From JABSOG01 sp041583135 (GTDB taxonomy: Bacteria; Pseudomonadota; Gammaproteobacteria; Enterobacterales; Alteromonadaceae): 14,817 bases of DNA. How positions within the stretch are numbered: position 1 is the stretch's first letter; the number at the start of each line of letters is the position of its first letter. Shown here piece after piece: positions 1 through 7,617 of the stretch. The position numbers and the translations under genes were made by a program. The stretch lies in assembly GCA_041583135.1 (NCBI GenBank), contig JBFHGJ010000130.1, positions 1-14,817 on the forward strand. The letters are read 5' to 3'. The notes under the pieces were generated by a model that saw nothing but the letters and a program-made list of their open reading frames with translations, made no database searches and was not told the DNA's origin.

Positions 1-621
1 AATGCCATTGCCGGACTGAATTTGGCAGAGCTGGCGGCACGGTTTGATATCACCATGCCGGATAACCTCAAGCGGGAAAAAGGCTGGGTTGGACAACTGA
101 TAGAGTACATACTCGGCGCCGATGCCGGTTCAAAACCGGTGCCGGACTTCACTGACTTGCAAATTGAGCTTAAAACCCTCCCCATCTCACAAAGCGGCGA
201 ACCACTAGAAACCACCTTTGTTTGTGTTGCACCACTGACCGGGATCACAGGGGCCCATTGGCAAACCTCGCACTTTCGTCAAAAAATCAAAAAGGTATTG
301 TGGGTGCCGATTTTGGCAGAGCGTAGTATTGCCTTGTCTGAAAGAGTCGTCGGCACACCGTTTATCTGGCAGCTTCAAGGAGAGCAAGAACAGCTGTTAA
401 AGCAAGACTGGGAGGAGTTGATGGACTTGATTGTGCTTGGCGATGTCCATGCGATCACCGCCAAAACCGGTCAATATTTGCAGCTTAGACCCAAAGCCGC
501 CAATGCCAGCATCGTCACCGATGCCTTTGACACCCAAGGCAACCCCATCATGGCGCAGCCTAAAGGGTTTTATTTGCGTAAAGACTTTACCCGCTTGATC
601 TTAAAAGACGTATTTGGTTAA
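1..621 (+). CDS. mutH: DNA mismatch repair endonuclease MutH (5' end outside window)
   Basis: MutH nicks the unmethylated strand at hemimethylated GATC sites when activated by MutS and MutL, directing mismatch repair to the new strand. The reading frame is open from base 1, and the residues before the first possible start (a TTG at 22) still match the family, so the true start lies upstream of the window and about 20 residues are missing. Counting from that TTG, the type II restriction-like active site is visible: E28 in LIEYILGA, D42 in VPDF, then E49 and K51 in the IELK motif (the D-x(n)-E-x-K signature), plus the lysine-rich KIKKVLWVP segment corresponding to the conserved downstream lysine. 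ETTFVCVAPLTG and RPKAANA are also family hallmarks. It converges with the next gene, leaving a 36-bp gap with no obvious terminator. Identification is from direct resemblance to E. coli MutH. Confidence 0.96.
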   Translation, partial: NAIAGLNLAELAARFDITMPDNLKREKGWVGQLIEYILGADAGSKPVPDFTDLQIELKTLPISQSGEPLETTFVCVAPLTGITGAHWQTSHFRQKIKKVLWVPILAERSIALSERVVGTPFIWQLQGEQEQLLKQDWEELMDLIVLGDVHAITAKTGQYLQLRPKAANASIVTDAFDTQGNPIMAQPKGFYLRKDFTRLILKDVFG

Positions 622-657
622 ACACGCCTTTAACCCGAGTACAAACAATCGTCTCGC

Positions 658-1515
658 CTAACCTGAATATTTGTTGACGAGTTTGTCGTACTGACCGTTA
701 GATTTAATTTCTTTCAGTGCAGCGTTAAAGCGCTGCAACATATCAGGCTTAATGGTTGCCTTGGAAAACATCACATAAACATCGCCGGTTTTGATGCTTG
801 CTTGATGAGGCGTCACGTAACGCTCCAGCCCTTTGCGGCGGATCAATGAGGCGCCGACAAAGCTATCTTCTAAAAAGCCGTCGATATCGCCGTCAATTAG
901 TCTCGCGACATTGATCTCGCCCATAAACGCGCTGTTGAACAAACCAGCATACTTGTCGTCATCCATCATTGCAGTAAGTTCATCGCCATAATAATAGCCA
1001 CCGATAATACCGAGACTGTTGTTGTCTTTGACAAAATCAACCACACTGGCTTGGCGGTGGTTGTGCTCCTCATCGGCGCGAACATAGAGTTGGAATTCTT
1101 CAGAACGGTAGGGATCAGAAAACAATGCATAGGCTTTGCGGTCTTCTGTCATCGACGCGCCCAGCACAAAGTCAATCTTGCCGCCTTTAAGCAAACTCAA
1201 AAGATTGCCCCATGAGTCTTGCTGATATTGCACGTCACAATCGAGTTTGTCGGCGATCATCTCAATCAGCTCAACATCAAGCCCTTGGATCTCACGGCCG
1301 AAACCGATAAATTGATAGGGTTCCCATACATCGAACCCCATGGTCAGTTGGCAACTACGTGGCGCCGTTTTGTCAGCCTGTGCGCTGACTTTGCTCGCAG
1401 CCGGAGCTGCCTTGTCACCCATTTGGCCTTTGGCCTCAGGTTTTGATTCTGAACCACAGCCGAAAAGCAATGTAACCAGACCGGCAGCCAGGATAATTCG
1501 CCAATTCTTTTTCAT
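658..1515 (-). CDS. Periplasmic solute-binding lipoprotein, family 3 (amino-acid-binding type)
   Basis: This is a 285-residue extracellular solute-binding protein of the bacterial family 3 type (polar amino-acid binding). I chose the ATG at 1515 because it gives a classical lipoprotein signal: MKKNW, a hydrophobic core, then LLFGC with the lipidated Cys at residue 20. An in-frame ATG at 1554 would add 13 residues, also has an AGGA upstream, and cannot be excluded. After a low-complexity Ala/Lys linker the binding domain begins near CQLTMGFDVWEPYQF. It contains the expected GLDVELIEMIADKL motif, GKIDFVLGASMTEDR and FSDPYR. No permease or ATPase gene is adjacent, so it may pair with a transporter encoded elsewhere or serve as a periplasmic sensor; the ligand cannot be told from sequence. 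It lies downstream of nhaA on the same strand with a 107-bp gap. Confidence 0.88.
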   Translation of the reverse strand: MKKNWRIILAAGLVTLLFGCGSESKPEAKGQMGDKAAPAASKVSAQADKTAPRSCQLTMGFDVWEPYQFIGFGREIQGLDVELIEMIADKLDCDVQYQQDSWGNLLSLLKGGKIDFVLGASMTEDRKAYALFSDPYRSEEFQLYVRADEEHNHRQASVVDFVKDNNSLGIIGGYYYGDELTAMMDDDKYAGLFNSAFMGEINVARLIDGDIDGFLEDSFVGASLIRRKGLERYVTPHQASIKTGDVYVMFSKATIKPDMLQRFNAALKEIKSNGQYDKLVNKYSG

Positions 1516-1622
1516 GTTAACCCCAACTCTTTGTTTTTTAGGACTATGTAGCATTTATCCTAAGCGTAGCAGAGCTCTGAGATTTTGCCCGTATGAATTG
1601 ACGAAGTTACCCTAAAATTTGT

Positions 1623-2846
1623 TCATCCGGATGCTTTTATGCCGTCAACCTGTTGTCTGCTGAGCGAATATTTAAGCAACAAATAGCCGATAACCCCCGA
1701 CACCAATGACCCAAGCACAATCCCAAGGCGATAGTCGAACAGCCGGTCGATATTGCCTTCCTCAAAGGCCAAGGAACCCACAAATAGACTCATGGTAAAA
1801 CCGATACCACACAGCGCCGATGTGCCAAGCAAACGGGTCCAGTTCATGCCTTTTGGCAGCGCGCAAAGCCCGGCTTTAACCGCCACAAAACAAAAGCCAA
1901 ATACCCCAGTCAGCTTACCCAGCAACAAACCAAGCCCGATACCCACAGGCACCGGATGGGCAATTTGTTCCCAACCAACCCCTTCAAAATCAATACCGGC
2001 ATTGGCAAAGGCAAACACCGGCAAAATAATAAAGGCCACCACTGAGTGCAGATCATGCTCTGTGGTTTTGAGCGGCGAATAGTCGGGATTGTTTTTTGCT
2101 CGCATTGGGATAAACATCGCTAAAACCACACCAGCCAAAGTGGCGTGAACACCGGATTTGAGTGTCGCTATCCACATAATAATGCCCACCACAATATACA
2201 AACTGCGGGACTCGACATTGCGCCAATTGAAAAACGCCAAGACCGGCAAACAGCAGGCGACCACTACCAATGCAGTAAAAGAGATCTTCGAGGTATAGAA
2301 AAAGGCGATGATCAAAATCGCGCCGATATCGTCAAATATCGCCAATGAGGTTAAAAAGATCTTAATTGAAACCGGCACCCTTGACCCCAACAGCGCCAAT
2401 ACCCCGAGAGCAAAAGCAATGTCTGTCGCAGCCGGAATAGCCCAGCCGTCAATCGCGCTAGGATCGTCATAATTGAAATACACATAAATCGCCGCAGGAA
2501 TAACCATACCGCCAATAGCACCAATGCCCGGCAAGATGATATTGCGAGGGTCGGCCAACTCGCCTTCCATGACTTCGCGCTTAAGCTCGAGCCCAACCAT
2601 CAGGAAAAACACCGCCATCAGACCATCGTTTATCCACAACAACAGTGGTTTTTCCACCTCAAGCGATGACACTCTCACCCCAACAGGCGTTGATAGCAAT
2701 AAGTCGTAATAAGCCTTTAGGTCGGTATTGGCAAACACCATCGCCAACATGGCGCTCAAGATCAGCAAAATACCACCGGCCGATTCAAGCTTTAAAAAAT
2801 CGTCAATAAACGAAGTATCGAAAAAATCGTCAGACTTGTAGGACAT
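1623..2846 (-). CDS. nhaA: Na+/H+ antiporter NhaA
   Basis: This inner-membrane antiporter expels Na+ (or Li+) in exchange for protons and supports pH and salt homeostasis. The 407-residue product is slightly longer than E. coli NhaA (388). It has a hydrophilic N-terminus, a first helix near 24-40, and then many hydrophobic helices. The ion-binding aspartates are visible: D142 in PAATDIAFALG, and D172-D173 in AIFDDIGAI, corresponding to E. coli D133 and D163-D164. The motifs NDGLMAVFFLMVGLELKRE and CGIGFTMSLFVG are also typical. The ATG at 2846 is preceded by GGGAG about 12 bases upstream, a rather long spacing. No nhaR regulator gene is adjacent. The gene stands as its own unit with a good upstream promoter, described separately. 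Confidence 0.97.
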   Translation of the reverse strand: MSYKSDDFFDTSFIDDFLKLESAGGILLILSAMLAMVFANTDLKAYYDLLLSTPVGVRVSSLEVEKPLLLWINDGLMAVFFLMVGLELKREVMEGELADPRNIILPGIGAIGGMVIPAAIYVYFNYDDPSAIDGWAIPAATDIAFALGVLALLGSRVPVSIKIFLTSLAIFDDIGAILIIAFFYTSKISFTALVVVACCLPVLAFFNWRNVESRSLYIVVGIIMWIATLKSGVHATLAGVVLAMFIPMRAKNNPDYSPLKTTEHDLHSVVAFIILPVFAFANAGIDFEGVGWEQIAHPVPVGIGLGLLLGKLTGVFGFCFVAVKAGLCALPKGMNWTRLLGTSALCGIGFTMSLFVGSLAFEEGNIDRLFDYRLGIVLGSLVSGVIGYLLLKYSLSRQQVDGIKASG

Positions 2847-2892
2847 AATAGAATATGGCTCCCTTTGTTATTGGTCTATGCCTTGCCTTAAC

Positions 2893-2933
2893 GACATAAT
2901 ATGTCAAATGGCAGCGTTGTGACAACCACTGCC
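2893..2933. promoter_or_regulatory. Two inverted repeats over the nhaA promoter (possible operators)
   Basis: A perfect odd palindrome, GACATA-A-TATGTC (2893-2905), covers the -10 box. An imperfect dyad covers the -35 box: GGCAG (2910-2914) with TTGT (2917-2920) on the left, and ACAA (2922-2925) with CTGCC (2929-2933) on the right. Such symmetry is typical of sites for dimeric regulators, but the regulator is not identifiable here. NhaA expression in E. coli responds to Na+ through NhaR, a LysR-family protein, and neither repeat clearly matches a known NhaR site from memory. Confidence 0.35.
2896..2925 (-). promoter_or_regulatory. Predicted sigma-70 promoter of nhaA
   Basis: Read on the minus strand, a -35 box TTGTCA (2925-2920) is followed after 18 bases by a -10 box TATTAT (2901-2896). 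Each differs from consensus at one position. The predicted start of transcription lies near 2889, giving a leader of about 43 bases before the nhaA ATG. This is a sequence match only, with no experimental support. Confidence 0.55.
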
Positions 2934-2976
2934 GTTCAGTTAAATCGCAACTGTCTATAACACATGCAATCACGGT

Positions 2977-4890
2977 CTACCGAAAGAATCGAATTCGCTT
3001 TTGCAGATTTTTCGCCAAGCTCGACAACTCATGGCTGGCATGTTCGGTTTGCTCGGCACTGGCACTGTTATCGACGGCGTAATTTTTAATTTGTACCACC
3101 GACCGGGCAATCTCATCAGCGACCACATTTTGTTCCTCAGAAGCGCTGGCGACACTGATGTTCAACTCAGTAATATTTTTGACCGCAACCAAAATCGCAT
3201 TGAGCGCATCATTCGATCCGCTAGCTCTGCTGGCGGTATCTTTGGAGCTTACCACACTGTCTTGCATCATCTGCACAGATAGCGTCGCCCCTTCTTTGAT
3301 TTTTTCAACAATGGTTTGGATCTCGCGAGTAGAGCTTTGGGTTCTTCCCGCGAGCGAGCGCACTTCATCGGCCACCACCGCAAAGCCACGACCATGTTCG
3401 CCGGCTCTGGCCGCCTCAATGGCTGCATTCAATGCCAACAGGTTAATTTGTTCGGCAATACTTTGAATGACCTCAAGCACCGATGAAATACTGTTACTTG
3501 ACTCCGACAACTGATTCACCGCTTCGCTGGTTTTTTCAATTTGAAGCGACAACGCCTCGATATTGGCAATGGTTTCGTTAACCACCATCGCGCCACTTTC
3601 AGACTGCTGCTGCGCATTTTGCGCCGCCTCTGCGGCCTGCTCCGTGCTCATCGATACTTCTTTCACCGTCGCCGACATCTGCTCGATTGCCGTTGCCACC
3701 TGCTCGGTTTCCATGGTTTGTTCTTTGATCCTTTGGTTGGTATCCAATGACGAATGCGCTAATTGTTCAGATGATGCCGATAGCTGCTCGGAGGCCGAAG
3801 CGATTTCAGTGATCACCCCCTGCAATCGGCTTAATACCCGGTTAAAGCTTTTGGCAATAGCGCCTATTTCATCACTGCGCTTTTCGTCCAGTCGTACCGA
3901 CAAGTCGCCTTCACTGATCAGATCAAACTTTTCAATCATGTAATAAAGCGAGTTGATTATGATGGAGCGAGTCAAGGCGAAAATAATCAAAATGATCACA
4001 ATCGCCAAAATTGAGATGGTGACAAAAGTCTGGATCACCCCCGACACTATGCGGTTGCGGATATCCTGATGAGAGTACGCGGTAACAATAGAGAAGTCCC
4101 ACGGTGCGAAGGGGGCTTTTAATACCTGCCAGCTGTCGTCACGGCCGTTAATGGCATTTTTTAACTGCGTGTCACTGACATGTTTAGATTTGGCAATTAT
4201 CTCCCCCTCACCATCGACCAATGCGGCAAAACCATTATCCATGATCACAATATGCTGAAATGCCTGCTCAAGCTGCGCCAGGTCGGCGGCAAAGCCGACA
4301 TACCAAATACCAATGAGCTCTCCGTTACTATCGACAATCGGCTCATAAGCGGTGAGATATGGCTTGCCCAAAATGTCCACTTCGCCGTAATAGGGCTTTT
4401 TATCAATAATATTGCCATAAGCCTTACCCTTGGGGTTTAAGGTAGTACCAACCGCCCTTTTACCATCTCTAACGATATTGGTACTCACTCTGACAAACCG
4501 TTCGCCGTCTTTTACAAATACCGTGGCGGTGCCCGCAATCTTGTCAGCCACATTGTCAATCAATTCAAAGTTTCCTACCAGAGAGTGACCCGCCAGCGTC
4601 AAATTCGGCAACGACTGTCCATCGAGGCTCGTGCGCCCATCAATGCTCACCCGTCCTTGGTTGTGCGCAGCTGACTTGAGGTAGTTCATAGAAACCGCCA
4701 CCTTTTCCATCACCAACGCATCGGTGGTCACCATCAAATTGTGCAGTTGCGCCTGTAGCTTTTGCGCTCTATCCATGGAAGCACTGTTTTGCTCGTGGGC
4801 AATTTGAAACGAAATCACAACGGAAGTAATGACAGCCAAAATAAAAATCGCCGAACTGATGGCGATAACAAACTTTTTTGTGATGGTCAT
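2977..4890 (-). CDS. Methyl-accepting chemotaxis protein with Cache-type sensor domain
   Basis: This transmembrane chemoreceptor controls CheA/CheW and hence flagellar rotation. The 637-residue product has a first membrane helix at about 7-31 and a periplasmic sensor at about 32-282. A second helix follows at about 284-307, then a HAMP linker (about 308-362, including ISEGDLSVRLDEKRSDEIGAI) and a long coiled-coil signalling domain. The sensor resembles the Cache_3-Cache_2 type, from motifs such as GKPYLTAYEP and GELIGIWYVGFA; its ligand is unknown, small organic acids or amino acids being common for Cache domains. The hairpin tip (about 479-505, with EQINLLALNAAIEAARAGE) is the highly conserved CheA/CheW contact region. 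The C-terminus ends KRIRFFR and lacks a CheR-binding pentapeptide such as NWETF. The ATG at 4890 has AGGAC 5 bases upstream. No chemotaxis genes are adjacent, so it is an orphan receptor. Confidence 0.95.
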   Translation of the reverse strand: MTITKKFVIAISSAIFILAVITSVVISFQIAHEQNSASMDRAQKLQAQLHNLMVTTDALVMEKVAVSMNYLKSAAHNQGRVSIDGRTSLDGQSLPNLTLAGHSLVGNFELIDNVADKIAGTATVFVKDGERFVRVSTNIVRDGKRAVGTTLNPKGKAYGNIIDKKPYYGEVDILGKPYLTAYEPIVDSNGELIGIWYVGFAADLAQLEQAFQHIVIMDNGFAALVDGEGEIIAKSKHVSDTQLKNAINGRDDSWQVLKAPFAPWDFSIVTAYSHQDIRNRIVSGVIQTFVTISILAIVIILIIFALTRSIIINSLYYMIEKFDLISEGDLSVRLDEKRSDEIGAIAKSFNRVLSRLQGVITEIASASEQLSASSEQLAHSSLDTNQRIKEQTMETEQVATAIEQMSATVKEVSMSTEQAAEAAQNAQQQSESGAMVVNETIANIEALSLQIEKTSEAVNQLSESSNSISSVLEVIQSIAEQINLLALNAAIEAARAGEHGRGFAVVADEVRSLAGRTQSSTREIQTIVEKIKEGATLSVQMMQDSVVSSKDTASRASGSNDALNAILVAVKNITELNISVASASEEQNVVADEIARSVVQIKNYAVDNSASAEQTEHASHELSSLAKNLQKRIRFFR

Positions 4891-5060
4891 ATATTGTCCT
4901 ATTATTCTTAACTACCGGTAGCTTTGCGCTATTGACACAATACGCAGACAATAGGGATTTTAGATCAGAAATTGGAAGTTGCCGCTTAAATTACTCATTT
5001 GGCGATAATTATTCTGATAGAACTCGTAACAAAAACATTCTCTGCCACAAAATATTTACC

Positions 5061-5089
5061 GTGAATGCGCAGATACAAAGTGTTAGATT
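5061..5089 (+). promoter_or_regulatory. Possible extended -10 promoter of the serine hydrolase gene
   Basis: A TGt extension followed by TAGATT (5084-5089) resembles an extended -10 element. The -35 region (GTGAAT, 5061-5066) is weak, which is tolerated by extended -10 promoters. Transcription would begin near 5096, leaving a short leader with GAGAG before the ATG at 5120. The rest of the 229-bp divergent gap (4891-5119) holds a 10-bp palindrome CTACCGGTAG at 4912-4921 and no other convincing signal. Confidence 0.25.
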
Positions 5090-5119
5090 GTCCGCCCTTA
5101 AAAATGACGAGAGTGGTTT

Positions 5120-6217
5120 ATGGACTTAACTAACAAATTCAAGCATTTATTTAAAACCGTGGGCTGGGTTGTTACTTTGCTAGTAGCAGCATCAACCCAA
5201 GCAGATGAGCTAGACAAGCAGCTCCAGCAAATAATGACAGAGCGCCATATTCCCGGCCTACAACTGGCAGTAGTTAAAGACGGCGTCATTATTAGAACTG
5301 GCAATTACGGTGTATCCAATATTCAACATGGTGTTGCCGTCAAAGCAGACACTGTGTTTCCGATTAACTCAATGACCAAAGCTTTTACTGGTGTTGCTTT
5401 AATGCAGCTACAAGAAAAAGGCGTATTGAATATCAACGACACCATCGGCAAACACTTGTCTAAACTACCGGAAAAATGGAAAAGCCTCACCATAAAGCAA
5501 CTCATGACACACACTTCCGGGTTGCCGCACATATTAAGTGGCAGGCTCGTGGACATGATTGTACATGCCGACCCACAAGCCGCATGGCAAAAAGTGCAAA
5601 CCCTGCCGATGCAATTTGAACCAGGTTCACAGTTCTCTTATAACCAGACAGGTTACGCCCTTATCGGCAAGATCATTGATAAGTATGTCAAAGATGGCTT
5701 TCCAGCCTTTATTGCAGACAATCAGTTTAAACCCACCGGCATGAAGTTAACTGCCGCTGCCGGGTTTGATTATTTGGAATACGTAGTGCCAAATCAGGCC
5801 GCGCAATATTTTTATACCAATGAACAGAAATATCGCAACTTCTATGGTGAGTTCCCCTACATTTTAAGAACCGCCGCAGGCATGAGTTCAACAGCAACTG
5901 AGCTGGCAAAATACCTTATCGCCCTGCAAGCAGACAAGCTACTCAAAAGCACCGAAATACTTTGGACCCCCGCGCGATTAAACAATGGCAAAACCGGCGG
6001 TTTTAACAACATGGAAAACGGCTACGCCATCGGCTGGCAAATCATTGACCGCCCTAATCACAAAGCGGTCAGCGCCAGCGGAGGTAATGCAGTGACCATG
6101 ATCTATTACCCTGAGGACAAGGTATCAGTAGTTGTACTAACAAACTTAATTGGCGGCTTGCCGATACAATTCGTTGATAAAATTGCAGCGCATTTTATTG
6201 ATGGGTTTAAGCTTTAG
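5120..6217 (+). CDS. Secreted serine hydrolase, beta-lactamase/class C PBP-like fold
   Basis: This 365-residue protein is predicted to be exported; its N-terminus has a positively charged stretch, a hydrophobic core (about 14-23), and a likely cleavage site after ASTQA (residue 28). It belongs to the serine beta-lactamase-like family (class C lactamases, DD-peptidases, esterases, peptide hydrolases). The nucleophile motif SxxK is S84-M-T-K87, in the context FPINSMTKAFTG. The second motif is YNQ (174-176) instead of the commoner YSN/YAN, and is followed by TGYALIGKII. The third motif aligns best at SGGN (320-323), where many relatives have HGG or KTG. HTSGLPH (131-137) is the typical lid segment. 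These variations point to a peptidase or esterase rather than a true resistance enzyme. GAGAG sits upstream of the ATG. It is a single-gene unit transcribed divergently from the chemoreceptor, and its substrate is unknown. Confidence 0.9.
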   Translation: MDLTNKFKHLFKTVGWVVTLLVAASTQADELDKQLQQIMTERHIPGLQLAVVKDGVIIRTGNYGVSNIQHGVAVKADTVFPINSMTKAFTGVALMQLQEKGVLNINDTIGKHLSKLPEKWKSLTIKQLMTHTSGLPHILSGRLVDMIVHADPQAAWQKVQTLPMQFEPGSQFSYNQTGYALIGKIIDKYVKDGFPAFIADNQFKPTGMKLTAAAGFDYLEYVVPNQAAQYFYTNEQKYRNFYGEFPYILRTAAGMSSTATELAKYLIALQADKLLKSTEILWTPARLNNGKTGGFNNMENGYAIGWQIIDRPNHKAVSASGGNAVTMIYYPEDKVSVVVLTNLIGGLPIQFVDKIAAHFIDGFKL

Positions 6218-6268
6218 GTTTTGTCACTCGAGTGTTTACACTGAACTGAAATTTAGCGCTAAAAACAA

Positions 6269-6294
6269 TAAGGCGAGCCATCTGGCTCGCCTTA
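6269..6294. terminator. Intrinsic terminator hairpin between convergent genes
   Basis: An 11-bp perfect stem, AAGGCGAGCCA (6270-6280) and TGGCTCGCCTT (6283-6293), closes a two-base loop. It lies about 50 bases after the serine hydrolase stop. The T-rich tail is weak on the plus strand (TTAATAATC) and better on the minus strand (ATTGTTTTTAG), so it may serve both the hydrolase and the leftward two-gene unit, whose last stop is at 6368. Confidence 0.75.
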
Positions 6295-6367
6295 ATAATC
6301 AAAAACTAACAACCTTATCGCGCCCCCCAACTACCCGACCAATAAGCCTTCTTTTGTTGGTCGATTT

Positions 6368-6839
6368 TCATAGAGGCGGGAAAAAACGCTTAAACAACCT
6401 AGGGCAAAGAAACTTTTCACTCGACTGACCAAAAAGCCAATCATCAGAACATTGAACATAACAAAACACAGCATCAATAAAATAGGCCAAATCGACCAGA
6501 TAATCTCTCGAAGCTTGGTTACTTAACCCTTTAGAGATGCAGACCTGAAGCAGATCAGACCGCAGATTTTTATCAACTGTGCAATCAACCCGATACATCT
6601 TTCGACAATAGTACTCAGTACCAAACGCATAACCTTCAATTTCCCATTCTGCTCGATGCATTTGTTTTTTAGTAGCAATGCCTTTCAAAAAGCTTTTAGC
6701 AATCTCTAAATTCTTTTTGAAACTGTCGTCAGACCTGTATCGTGATAGTTTTACGCAACAGGCCAAAAGGTAACGCTTTAACGAATGCTCTTTATTTTTT
6801 GTCTTCTTTAATGACTTCTAGCTGCTTTAGAATTTGCAT
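6368..6839 (-). pseudogene. Small Cys-rich protein of unknown function, apparently frameshifted
   Basis: The downstream open frame runs from about 6817 to the TGA at 6368, and its only start candidate is a poorly placed TTG at 6766 (132 residues). A better reading begins at the ATG at 6839, 2 bases after the stop of the preceding gene. That frame encodes MQILKQLEVIKEDKK and then meets TAA at 6794-6792. Removing one base from the six-A run (6795-6800 as T on the plus strand) joins the two frames into one natural 156-residue protein continuing DKNKEHSLKRYLLACC. The product is soluble and mostly helical by eye, with Cys near residues 27, 28 and later. The segment LKRYLLACC...NLEIAKSFLKGIATKKQ recalls, from memory only, a helical motif of the form LACC...AxEVAExxxxG seen in hypothetical and immunity-like proteins; this could not be checked. 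It may be a genuine mutation, a sequencing error, or translated from an internal start. Confidence 0.55.
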
Positions 6840-6841
6840 AT

Positions 6842-7543
6842 TTAAGGCATCTTCGAGATGCGGGTTTGTCTATATTTATTTGCAAGCCAATGCGAAATCA
6901 ATCCACACACAATGGCCATGATTAATAAGAACGCTTGTGTAATAGCAGCACCTTTCAACGCTTTGGCTTGGTGTTGCATTAAAGCATCAGTTTGAACAAA
7001 CTCCCTTCTCTTTTTGACGTTTTCAGGTGTCGGTTCAAAATCCACCAGTTTGCCGTTTTCTTCAATGACCTTAACAATGAGACCACTATCTTCATAAAAA
7101 GTGGTAGCCATTATTTTTGTTACTTTCGAATGTTCTTGTGGGTTTTCCAGATCTGAGTTTATGAACTTTTGGTATTGCGCAAGCAGTTCCGGCTCACTTT
7201 TCGATATTTTCCCTGTTAGATGTGGTAATTCAGAAAACAGGTTAGCGCTGTGTAGCATCACTCCGATAAACCCTATGTTTCCACATACTGCCAGAACGAC
7301 ATAGTACAAGTGCTTTTTTTCTCGTTTGGCTAGATACCTGAATAACGGTGATACAACAACAAAAAAACAAAATCCCCAAAAGCCAATGTCCCTAACAAGC
7401 TGAAGCAACCACAAAGTTTCCGACTCTTGCTGCGTCATTTGACTCAAATCTATATCAGCCAAAAAATACTGAACCGCACCAAACCCAATTAAATATGCAA
7501 CCAAACTTAAAACAATAATCTTCTCTAAACTCAACTTAGCCAT
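6842..7543 (-). CDS. Four-helix membrane protein of unknown function
   Basis: I do not recognise this family. From the ATG at 7543 the product is 233 residues (MAKLSLEKII...), with hydrophobic segments at about 9-28, 52-70, 79-100 and 198-220. A hydrophilic region lies between helices three and four (about 105-195) and carries many charged residues, for example EENGKLVDFEPTPENVKKR. This start is preferred because GGAGG lies 10 bases upstream, and because the longer option at 7591 overlaps a predicted -10 box; an ATG at 7561 is also possible. The gene ends 2 bases before the start of the next, suggesting translational coupling and a shared function. Base composition is visibly more AT-rich than in the flanking gcv genes, consistent with an accessory origin. 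The charged domain is probably on one side of the membrane, but topology cannot be fixed. Confidence 0.7.
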   Translation of the reverse strand: MAKLSLEKIIVLSLVAYLIGFGAVQYFLADIDLSQMTQQESETLWLLQLVRDIGFWGFCFFVVVSPLFRYLAKREKKHLYYVVLAVCGNIGFIGVMLHSANLFSELPHLTGKISKSEPELLAQYQKFINSDLENPQEHSKVTKIMATTFYEDSGLIVKVIEENGKLVDFEPTPENVKKRREFVQTDALMQHQAKALKGAAITQAFLLIMAIVCGLISHWLANKYRQTRISKMP

Positions 7544-7589
7544 GCCAGCTACTACCTCCATTGATAAAACGCTCTCGCGAATACTCAAC

Positions 7590-7617
7590 ATTATCTCTGT
7601 TGTTGGTTTTGTTGCAA
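7590..7617 (-). promoter_or_regulatory. Candidate promoter of the unknown two-gene unit, partly from an IS-like end
   Basis: On the minus strand TTGCAA (7617-7612) is followed after 16 bases by GATAAT (7595-7590), a five-of-six match to the -10 consensus. Transcription would start near 7583, upstream of the membrane-protein start at 7543. TTGCAA sits inside a sequence resembling an IS6-family terminal inverted repeat; IS26-type ends are known to supply an outward TTGCAA -35 box. Confidence 0.4.

Noticed and set aside
1570..1579. CAGAGCTCTG palindrome upstream of the solute-binding protein
   Set aside because: Short perfect palindrome without a convincing promoter around it; could easily be chance.
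4912..4921. CTACCGGTAG palindrome upstream of the chemoreceptor
   Set aside because: Only 10 bp and no clear promoter boxes nearby; not enough to call an operator.
4987..5008. Possible flagellar sigma-28 promoter (TAAA ... GGCGATAA)
   Set aside because: The two boxes are only 10 bases apart rather than about 15, and the orientation points toward the serine hydrolase, not the chemoreceptor.
6336..6363. CGACCAA/TTGGTCG inverted repeat just after the Cys-rich gene
   Set aside because: Seven-base arms with a 14-base loop and no T-rich tail; a weak hairpin next to the much stronger one at 6269-6294.
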